The position numbers and the translations under genes are program-made. The notes beneath the pieces were generated by a model. It ran no database searches and was not told where the DNA came from. It saw only the letters and a list, made by a program, of their open reading frames with translations. From positions 1 through 64,000 of the forward strand of contig NZ_LZKI01000197.1 in NCBI RefSeq assembly GCF_001672755.1: a stretch of 64,000 nt of DNA, read 5' to 3'. Positions 57,696 to 64,000 of this stretch are shown in pieces. Source of the DNA: Mycobacterium colombiense (GTDB taxonomy: Bacteria; Actinomycetota; Actinomycetes; Mycobacteriales; Mycobacteriaceae). The first letter of the stretch is position 1. The number at the start of each line of letters is the position of its first letter.

Positions 57696-59986
57696 CGGCA
57701 CCCCTCGCGGGGCTGCACATCGTCGAAATCGCAAGTGAGATCTCGGGTCCCTACGCGGCAAAGCTTCTCGTCGACCTGGGCGCCGAGGTCATCAAGATCG
57801 AGCCGCCTACTGGGGACCCGCTGCGGCACTGGGGCCCGTTTGCCTCGGACATCGCCGACCCGGACCGGTCGGGCCTGTTCGAGTACCTGAACGCCGGCAA
57901 ACACGGTGCCACGCTTGATCTCTCGAAGGCAAAAGACGTCGCTGCCGCGCGCGAACTCATCGCTCAGGCGCACCTGCTGGTCGACGACTCCGGACCCGGG
58001 ACGTTGGAGGGGTGCGGCCTCGGGGTCGATGACCTGCAGCGAATCAATCCAAACCTGGTGTTACTACGCATCTCTGGGTTCGGTCAGTCCGGGCCGTTCA
58101 GCCGCCGGCGGGCCACACCGCTGACTCTGCAGGCGGCATCGGGCTGGATCAGCTCCCGGGATCCCGAGCGCCCGCCGGTCCAGGTGGGCGCCCGGATCGC
58201 CGAGTACGTCGCCGGCGCCTACGGCGCGCTGGGTGCGCTGACCGCCCTGCGGTCACGGCCCGACGGTCGCGTCGCCGAAGTGGATGTCTCGCAGCTGGAA
58301 TCGTTGCTGTCGACGCTGCCGTATCCGATGTTGATGGCGCAACGGATGCGCCGGCTGGGACTGCCCGCCAACCTGCGGTCGGCGCCCATGCTGGGCGTCG
58401 TGCGGGCCGCCGACGGCTGGGTGGGCATCAACTGCCTCACGGGCCAGCACTGGCTCGACGTCTGCGCGATGCTCGGTCTGCCCGAGTTCAGCGAGCATCA
58501 GCTCGCGATCATGCTGGGTGGCCCGGAGCGCGACGACTTCTTCGCCAAGGCCGAGCCGGTGCTGGCCGGCCAGACCGTCGCCGAGATCGTGGAACTCGCT
58601 CAGGCGCTGCGGATTCCGGCCGCCCCGGTCAACGACGGCGCCACCGTGCTCGATTGCCCGCAATACGCGCAGCGGGGGTTCTTCGTCGAAGCCGGACCGT
58701 CTAGCCGTCCCGGACCGCCCTTCCGGTTCTCGAAAACACCTGTAGCGCAGCACTGTTCGGCGCCAGGCTCTCGGGCGTCACGAACCGCGAAGTGGACGGG
58801 TGACGGCCAAGCGCTTCGGCGGTCGGAGGGGCCGCTGCCCTTCACCGGGCTGCGGGTGCTCGATTTGACCACGTTCTGGGCCGGCGCGTATCTCACCTGT
58901 TACCTCGGGGCATTCGGTGCCGACATCGTCAAGGTCGAGTCGATCCAGCGGCCCGACGGGCACCGCTACTCGGGGGCGTTCGCCTACGAGGGCGACGACT
59001 GGTACGAGCGCAGCCCTATCTGGCAGGGCACCAACCTCAACAAGCGCGATCTCACGCTGGACCTGACGTCGCCGCGGGGCCTCGACCTGGCGCGGCGGCT
59101 GGCCGCGGAGGCCGACGTCGTGGTGGAGAATTTCTCGCCGCGCGTCGTGGAAAACTTCGGTCTGGATTACGACTCGCTGACAGCGCTGAACCCCGCCGTG
59201 ATCGTGGTGCGGATGCCCGGGTACGGCCTGCGCGGCCCGTGGCGCGATTACGTCGGCTGGGCGCTGAACTTCGAGCAGACCTCCGGAATGTCGGCGGTCA
59301 CCGGCTACCCCGACGGCCCGCCGTGTAACCCGCAGGGGCCCGCTGACCCGATCGTCGGCGTGCACGCCGGGGTCGCGCTGCTGGCCGCGCTCGAGCACCG
59401 CAACCGCACCGGCGCCGGCCAACTCATCGAGATAGCCCAGATCGAGGTCGCCGCCGCGGTCACCGCCGAACCGGTGATCGAGTACTCGATGAACGGCGTC
59501 GTGCGCCCGCGCGAGGGCAACCGCCGGCGCGGCTGCCTGCAGGGCGTCTACCCGACCAACGAGGACGACGTGTGGGTGGCGCTGTCGGTGCCCGATCAAC
59601 CGATCGACCATGACGTGTTCGACGAGCTCGTCGCCGCCTGGACCCGCACGCAGACCGCCGCGGCGATCGTCGACACCCTTCAGCGACAGGGGATCGCGGC
59701 GGAGCGGGTGATGACCGGAGACCAGATGTATGACCCCGAACTCATCGGGGCCCAGCTCGACGCGCGCGGCTACTACGAGGAGCTCGAACACCGGATCACC
59801 GGGCCGCACCGCTACCCCGGCTGGCCCTTTCGCATCACGCCCGGACCGCGGCGCCACCACCGCACCGCCCCGCCGACGCTCGGCCAGCACAACGACGAGG
59901 TCCTGCGTGAGCTGGGGCTGTCGGAGGCGGAGGTCGCGGACCTGCGTCACCGGCTGGTGATCGGGGAGCGGGTGCTCAACACATAG
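57692..59986 (+). CDS. Fused double CaiB/BaiF-type CoA-transferase
   Basis: The 764-residue protein has two family III CoA-transferase domains in tandem: about residues 5-355 (LAGLHIVEIASEISGPYAAK) and 387-757 (FTGLRVLDLTTFWAGAYLTC), joined by a Ser/Arg-rich linker. At the catalytic Asp position the first domain reads VGARIAEYVAG (Glu171), and the second reads ADPIVGVHAG (Asp552), so only the second looks canonical by eye. Fused proteins of this kind are known in mycobacteria. Probable job: thioesterification of the acid formed by the aldehyde dehydrogenase. GTG 57692 overlaps its stop (GTGA). Confidence 0.86.
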   Translation: MTAPLAGLHIVEIASEISGPYAAKLLVDLGAEVIKIEPPTGDPLRHWGPFASDIADPDRSGLFEYLNAGKHGATLDLSKAKDVAAARELIAQAHLLVDDSGPGTLEGCGLGVDDLQRINPNLVLLRISGFGQSGPFSRRRATPLTLQAASGWISSRDPERPPVQVGARIAEYVAGAYGALGALTALRSRPDGRVAEVDVSQLESLLSTLPYPMLMAQRMRRLGLPANLRSAPMLGVVRAADGWVGINCLTGQHWLDVCAMLGLPEFSEHQLAIMLGGPERDDFFAKAEPVLAGQTVAEIVELAQALRIPAAPVNDGATVLDCPQYAQRGFFVEAGPSSRPGPPFRFSKTPVAQHCSAPGSRASRTAKWTGDGQALRRSEGPLPFTGLRVLDLTTFWAGAYLTCYLGAFGADIVKVESIQRPDGHRYSGAFAYEGDDWYERSPIWQGTNLNKRDLTLDLTSPRGLDLARRLAAEADVVVENFSPRVVENFGLDYDSLTALNPAVIVVRMPGYGLRGPWRDYVGWALNFEQTSGMSAVTGYPDGPPCNPQGPADPIVGVHAGVALLAALEHRNRTGAGQLIEIAQIEVAAAVTAEPVIEYSMNGVVRPREGNRRRGCLQGVYPTNEDDVWVALSVPDQPIDHDVFDELVAAWTRTQTAAAIVDTLQRQGIAAERVMTGDQMYDPELIGAQLDARGYYEELEHRITGPHRYPGWPFRITPGPRRHHRTAPPTLGQHNDEVLRELGLSEAEVADLRHRLVIGERVLNT

Positions 59987-60045
59987 CCGCCAGGAACGCA
60001 TGGCCGCCCTTTGGTGAACCGCACCTGACGTGCCAAGCTCTGGAC

Positions 60046-60954
60046 ATGGTCATGGAGATCGCCCGCCCCAAACTTGAAGGAAACGTCGCCGTCGGTGAAG
60101 ACCGCCAGATCGGTTTCGCCGAGTTCGGTGACCCGCAGGGCCGGGCCGTTTTCTGGCTGCACGGCACCCCCGGTGCGCGCCGGCAGATTCCCACCGAAGC
60201 CCGCCTGTATGCCAAGGACCACGGCATCCGCCTGATCGGCCTGGACCGCCCGGGAATCGGCTCGTCGTCGCCGCATCGGTACCCGAACATCCGGGCCTTC
60301 GCCGACGACCTGCGCACGATCGCGGGCATACTCGGCATCGACAAGATGGCCGTGATCGGCCTGTCCGGCGGCGGCCCGTACGCGCTCGCGGCCGCCGCGG
60401 CGATGCCCGACCGGGTGGTGGCGGCCGGCATCCTGGGCGGCGTCGCGCCGTTCCTCGGCGACGAGGGCATCACCAGCGGGCTGATGAACCTGGGCAAGCG
60501 GGTGGCGCCCCTGCTGAAGCTGGGCGGCGACCCGCTGCGGATCGGCGCGAGCCTGGTGGTTCGCGCCATCCGTCCGGTCGCGAACCCTGCGCTGTATCTC
60601 TACGCCGCGATATCGCCCGAGGGCGACCGGCGCCTGCTCACCCGGCCCGAGTTCGGGGCGATGTTCCTCGACGACCTGCTCAACGGCAGCCGCAAGCAGC
60701 TGGCCGCCCCCTTCAACGACGTCATCCTGTTCACCCAGGACTGGGGATTCCGGCTCGACGAGGTCAAAGTCCCGGTCCGCTGGTGGCACGGCGACAGCGA
60801 CCACATCGTGCCGTTCGCCCACGGCCAGCACGTCGTGAACCTGCTGCCCGATTGCGAGCTGATCGTGCTCCCCGGTGAGAGTCATCTCGGCGGGCTGGGC
60901 CGCGGCGAGGAGATCCTGGCCACCCTGATGAAGATCTGGGACGAGAAAGGCTGA
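60046..60954 (+). CDS. Alpha/beta hydrolase (Rv1191-like)
   Basis: A 302-residue alpha/beta-hydrolase fold enzyme. Oxyanion motif FWLHGTPGARR (about 36-46), nucleophile elbow GLSGGG (Ser about 107), acid HGDSDHIVP (about 247-255) and His in GESHLGGLG (about 280) complete the triad. Position matches Rv1191. Substrate unknown. It is 59 bases after the CoA-transferase and may be read with it, but its conserved link to fadD36 suggests a separate unit. ATG 60046; ATG 60052 is possible. Confidence 0.85.
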   Translation: MVMEIARPKLEGNVAVGEDRQIGFAEFGDPQGRAVFWLHGTPGARRQIPTEARLYAKDHGIRLIGLDRPGIGSSSPHRYPNIRAFADDLRTIAGILGIDKMAVIGLSGGGPYALAAAAAMPDRVVAAGILGGVAPFLGDEGITSGLMNLGKRVAPLLKLGGDPLRIGASLVVRAIRPVANPALYLYAAISPEGDRRLLTRPEFGAMFLDDLLNGSRKQLAAPFNDVILFTQDWGFRLDEVKVPVRWWHGDSDHIVPFAHGQHVVNLLPDCELIVLPGESHLGGLGRGEEILATLMKIWDEKG

Positions 60955-60983
60955 CCTTCTCCGGCGCCGGGTAGCCTGCTGAC

Positions 60984-62399
60984 GTGCTGCTGGCGTCGCT
61001 CAACCCTTCGGTCCTCACCGCTACCGACGTCGCTGACGCGGTGCGCATCGACGGCACCGTGCTCAGCCGCAGTGACCTGGCCGGCGCCGCGACTTCGGTG
61101 GCCGAACGCGTGGGCGGGGCGGGCCGCGTGGCCATCCTTGCCGCCCCGACCGCCGCGACGGTGCTGGCCGTCACCGGGTGCCTGATCGCCGGGGTGCCCT
61201 TCGTCCCGGTGCCCGCCGACGTCGGCGCGGCCGAACGCCGGCACATGCTCACCGATTCCGGGGTCAAGGCCTGGCTTGGGCCGGCGCCCGACGAGTCCGA
61301 GGGGCTGCCGCACATCCCGGTGCGGTTGCACGCCCGGTCCTGGCACCGCTACGCCGAGCCGTCACCCGACGCCACCGCGATGATCATCTACACCTCGGGG
61401 ACCACCGGGCTGCCCAAAGGCGTGGTGCTGAGCCGACGGGCGATCGCGGCCGACCTCGACGCCCTCGCCGAAGCCTGGCAGTGGACGGCCGACGACGTCT
61501 TGGTGCACGGCTTGCCGCTCTTCCACGTGCACGGCCTGGTGCTGGGTCTGCTCGGCTCGCTGCGGATCGGGAATCGCTTCATCCACACCGGCAAGCCCAC
61601 ACCCGCGGGCTACGCGCAGGCCGGGACCGACCACGGGGGCACGCTGTTCTTCGGGGTGCCCACGGTGTGGTCGCGGGTGGTGGACGACGAGGCGGCCGCC
61701 CGGGCGCTGCGCCCGGCGCGGCTCCTGGTCTCCGGCAGCGCGCCGCTGCCGGTTCCGGTGTTCGACCGGCTGGCCGGGCTCACCGGACACCAGCCCATCG
61801 AACGCTACGGAGCGTCGGAATCGCTGATCACGCTGTCCACCCGGGCCGACGGCGAGCGGCGCCCAGGGTGGGTGGGCCTGCCGCTCACCGGTGTGCAGAC
61901 GCGGGTGCTCGACGACGACGGCGGCCTGGTGCCGCACGACGGCGAGACCGTGGGGAAGCTGCACGTGCGCGGGCCGATGATGTTCGACGGCTACCTCAAC
62001 CGGCCGGACGCCACCGCCGAGGCGTTCGACCCCGACGGCTGGTACCGCACCGGCGACGTCGCGGTGATCGACGCCGACGGGATGCACCGCATCGTCGGGC
62101 GCGAGTCGGTCGACCTGATCAAGTCCGGCGGTTACCGCATCGGCGCGGGCGAGATCGAAACGGTGCTGCTCGGGCATCCGGGGGTTCAGGAGGCGGCGGT
62201 GGTCGGGATGCCCGATGCGGACCTGGGTCAGCGCATCGTCGCGTTCGTCGTCGGATCGGCCGACGGCGACGCGCTGATCGACTATGTCGCCCACGAGCTT
62301 TCGGTGCACAAGCGGCCGCGCGAGGTACGCATGGTGGACGCGTTGCCGCGCAACGCCATGGGCAAGGTGCTCAAAAAGCAGTTGTTGACCGACGGCTGA
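60984..62399 (+). CDS. fadD36: Acyl-CoA synthetase FadD36
   Basis: A 471-residue acyl-CoA ligase with YTSGTTGLPKGVVLSRR (about 134-150), the ERYGASESLI motif (about 272), GWYRTGDVAVID and the C-terminal Lys in NAMGKVLKKQLL. Compact length and position match Rv1193c-type FadD36. Activates a fatty or other carboxylic acid with ATP and CoA; no FAAL insertion is apparent. It starts at GTG 60984, 29 bases after the hydrolase. Confidence 0.86.
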   Translation: MLLASLNPSVLTATDVADAVRIDGTVLSRSDLAGAATSVAERVGGAGRVAILAAPTAATVLAVTGCLIAGVPFVPVPADVGAAERRHMLTDSGVKAWLGPAPDESEGLPHIPVRLHARSWHRYAEPSPDATAMIIYTSGTTGLPKGVVLSRRAIAADLDALAEAWQWTADDVLVHGLPLFHVHGLVLGLLGSLRIGNRFIHTGKPTPAGYAQAGTDHGGTLFFGVPTVWSRVVDDEAAARALRPARLLVSGSAPLPVPVFDRLAGLTGHQPIERYGASESLITLSTRADGERRPGWVGLPLTGVQTRVLDDDGGLVPHDGETVGKLHVRGPMMFDGYLNRPDATAEAFDPDGWYRTGDVAVIDADGMHRIVGRESVDLIKSGGYRIGAGEIETVLLGHPGVQEAAVVGMPDADLGQRIVAFVVGSADGDALIDYVAHELSVHKRPREVRMVDALPRNAMGKVLKKQLLTDG

Positions 62400-62541
62400 G
62401 CGGCCGCTCAACCGGGCAGCGCCTGGTCAGCCGGGAGCCGAGACACGCAGCAATTTGCCAGCTCCAGCGCCGAGCGTGGCCGCGAAGCTTCACCTACCGT
62501 CGTAACCGTGCATCGATGTAACCGGACAGCGAACGGCCGCC

Positions 62542-63882
62542 ATGAGTGAGCCCGCTCGGCCCGTGGGCACCGCCGCCCGTACCCCCATGCGGCGGATCGC
62601 GATGGCCTGCCTGGTGGGCTCGGCCATCGAGTTCTACGACTTCCTGATCTATGGGACCGCGGCCGCTCTGGTGTTTCCCGCGGTCTTCTTTCCGCACCTG
62701 GGCACGACGGTGGCCACCGTCGCCTCGATGGCGACGTTCGCGACGGCGTTCCTGTCCCGTCCGTTGGGGGCGGCCGTCTTCGGCTACTTCGGCGACCGGC
62801 TGGGCCGCAAGAAGACGCTCGTCGCCACGCTGCTGATCATGGGCGCATCGACGGTCAGCGTGGGCCTGGTCCCCGACACGGCGTCGATCGGGATCGCGGC
62901 GCCGCTGATCCTCATCGTCCTGCGGCTGCTGCAAGGCTTCGCCGTCGGCGGCGAATGGGCCGGCTCCGTCCTGCTCAGCGCCGAGTACGCGCCACCGGGC
63001 AAACGCGGCTGGTACGGCATGTTCACCTCGCTGGGCGGCGGCACGGCGGGCATACTCGCCAGCCTGACCTTCCTCGCCGTCAGCCTCACCGTCGGCGAGA
63101 GCAGCCGCGCCTTCCTGGAATGGGGATGGCGGGTGCCCTTCCTGATCAGCAGCGGGCTGATCGCCATCGCCCTGTATGTGCGGCTCAACATCGACGAGAC
63201 CCCGCTGTTCGTGGAGGAGAAGGCCCGCAACGAGGTGCCCAAGGCGCCGCTCGCGGAGCTGGTGCGCTTCCAGCGGCGGGAGATCGTGCTGGTCGCGGGC
63301 TGCTTCCTGGGCGGCATGGGCTTCGTCTATCTGGGCAACACGTTCCTGGTCATGTACGCCCACTCCCACCTGGGCTACTCGCGGAGCTTCATCTGGGGCG
63401 TCGGCGCCCTGGGCGGGTTGACCAGCATCGCGTTCGTCTCGTTCGGGGCGTGGCTGTCGGACCGCGTCGGGCGGCGCCGGGTGATGCTGTGCGGGCTGGC
63501 GGCGTGCCTGCCGTGGGCATTCGTCGTCATCCCGCTGATGGACACCGGCAACCCGGTCATGTACGCGGTCGCCGTCCTCGGCATGTTCGCCTGCGCGGCG
63601 GTGGCCAACGGCCCCACGGGGGCCTTCGTCCCCGAGCTGTTTGCCACGCGCTACCGGTACAGCGGCGCGGCGGTGGCGATGAACCTGGCCGGCATCCTGG
63701 GCGCCGCCGTGCCGCCGCTGCTGGCGGGCACCCTGCTGGCGACCTACGGCAGCTGGGCGATCGGGCTCATGATGGCGACCCTGGTGGTGGCCAGTTTCGT
63801 GTCCGTCTCGCTGCTGCCCGAAACCAGGGGGGCCGCGCTGCGGACCGTCGCGGTCGACGAGCGGGTCCCCGCCGACCTGTAG
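62542..63882 (+). CDS. MHS-family metabolite transporter of the MFS (Rv1200-like)
   Basis: A 446-residue proton-coupled MFS protein with 12 hydrophobic helices. The metabolite:H+ symporter signature is present: the early SAIEFYDFLIYGTAAAL (about 20-36), FGYFGDRLGRKKTLV in loop 2-3 (about 81-95), GGEWAGSVLLSAEYAPPGKR (about 138-157), and a later ASWLSDRVGRRRVM-type repeat. Members carry dicarboxylates, osmolytes or shikimate; the substrate here is unknown. Starts at ATG 62542; same place as Rv1200. Confidence 0.88.
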   Translation: MSEPARPVGTAARTPMRRIAMACLVGSAIEFYDFLIYGTAAALVFPAVFFPHLGTTVATVASMATFATAFLSRPLGAAVFGYFGDRLGRKKTLVATLLIMGASTVSVGLVPDTASIGIAAPLILIVLRLLQGFAVGGEWAGSVLLSAEYAPPGKRGWYGMFTSLGGGTAGILASLTFLAVSLTVGESSRAFLEWGWRVPFLISSGLIAIALYVRLNIDETPLFVEEKARNEVPKAPLAELVRFQRREIVLVAGCFLGGMGFVYLGNTFLVMYAHSHLGYSRSFIWGVGALGGLTSIAFVSFGAWLSDRVGRRRVMLCGLAACLPWAFVVIPLMDTGNPVMYAVAVLGMFACAAVANGPTGAFVPELFATRYRYSGAAVAMNLAGILGAAVPPLLAGTLLATYGSWAIGLMMATLVVASFVSVSLLPETRGAALRTVAVDERVPADL

Positions 63883-63890
63883 GCGGACCC

Positions 63891-64000
63891 TCAGTTGGCG
63901 TGCAGGTCCTCGTTGAGGGCGATGCCCTGCCCGCCGCGGGCCACCACTTCCACCGCCCCGCTCACCGAATTGCGGCGGAACAACAGGTTGTTGCCGCCGG
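63891..64000 (-). CDS. dapD: 3' end of tetrahydrodipicolinate N-succinyltransferase DapD
   Basis: The last 36 codons are in the window. They read GGNNLLFRRNSVSGAVEV... and end GIALNEDLHAN, the C-terminus expected for mycobacterial DapD (Rv1201c). DapD succinylates tetrahydrodipicolinate in the lysine/diaminopimelate pathway, upstream of the DapC step encoded at 26.1 kb. The rest of the gene is beyond the window. Eight bases separate its stop from that of the transporter. Confidence 0.85.
   Translation of the reverse strand, partial: GGNNLLFRRNSVSGAVEVVARGGQGIALNEDLHAN

Noticed and set aside
1..64000. tRNA, rRNA or known riboswitch
   Set aside because: No cloverleaf, rRNA segment, SAM or cobalamin consensus was recognised by eye; a covariance-model search would be decisive.

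Overview
The window is high-GC actinobacterial chromosome from a slow-growing, nontuberculous Mycobacterium, possibly of the M. avium complex or a relative. The genus call rests on recognisable homologues, from memory, of M. tuberculosis Rv1158c to Rv1201c in nearly the same order, two PPE-SVP genes, mycothiol and F420 biosynthesis genes, the PIM mannosyltransferase PimE and a TB8.4-like secreted protein. I cannot name the species. No rRNA, tRNA, CRISPR array, insertion sequence or prophage was seen.

Layout. 1-2322: an Ala/Pro-rich exported protein, pimE and a pterin carbinolamine dehydratase. 2476-7474: a four-gene insertion absent from the tubercle-bacillus order (seven-helix membrane protein, XRE-like regulator, giant LuxR-family ATPase regulator, DivIVA-like coiled-coil protein). 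7691-15251: mutT2, then the nitrate reductase operon narGHJI. 15445-24993: typA, lpqW, a TetR regulator, mshB, a 35-codon small ORF, an Rv1171-like membrane protein, fbiC and a mycothiol-dependent-type enzyme. 25018-29645: the TB8.4-like gene, fdxC-dapC and a KimA-like APC permease carrying a C-terminal OB-fold. 30081-43772: the position of the polyacyltrehalose locus. A Pks2/Pks3-4-type synthase and a FadD21-like FAAL remain, but papA3, mmpL10 and chp2 are replaced by two PPE genes and a sulfate-activation module (cysC, sat, small protein). 43839-48108: proline catabolism (PucR-type regulator, pruA/rocA, PRODH). 48263-59986: a catabolic cluster. 60046-64000: hydrolase, fadD36, an MHS-family transporter and the 3' end of dapD.

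The most interesting region is 48.3-60.0 kb. Nine tightly packed minus-strand genes encode P450, acyl-CoA dehydrogenase, MaoC, DUF35, a second acyl-CoA dehydrogenase, a second MaoC, an Ltp2-like thiolase-fold aldolase, a zinc alcohol dehydrogenase and TetR. Divergent from them are an aldehyde dehydrogenase and a fused double CoA-transferase. The content mirrors the igr cholesterol side-chain operon (cyp125, fadE28/29, chsH2/H1, ltp2), but ChsH2 is split in two and dedicated alcohol-to-acid-to-CoA steps are added. A near-perfect operator (8-bp arms, 5-bp spacer) lies at the predicted start of the P450 transcript. I infer a self-contained, TetR-controlled pathway that removes a short branched side chain from an unknown polycyclic or isoprenoid-like substrate.

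A second candidate system is the PAPS-forming module beside the lipid PKS and FAAL, which suggests a sulfated lipid or other sulfo-metabolite, although no sulfotransferase lies in the window. Gene functions are assigned by eye from motifs and remembered family sequences; no database search was run.
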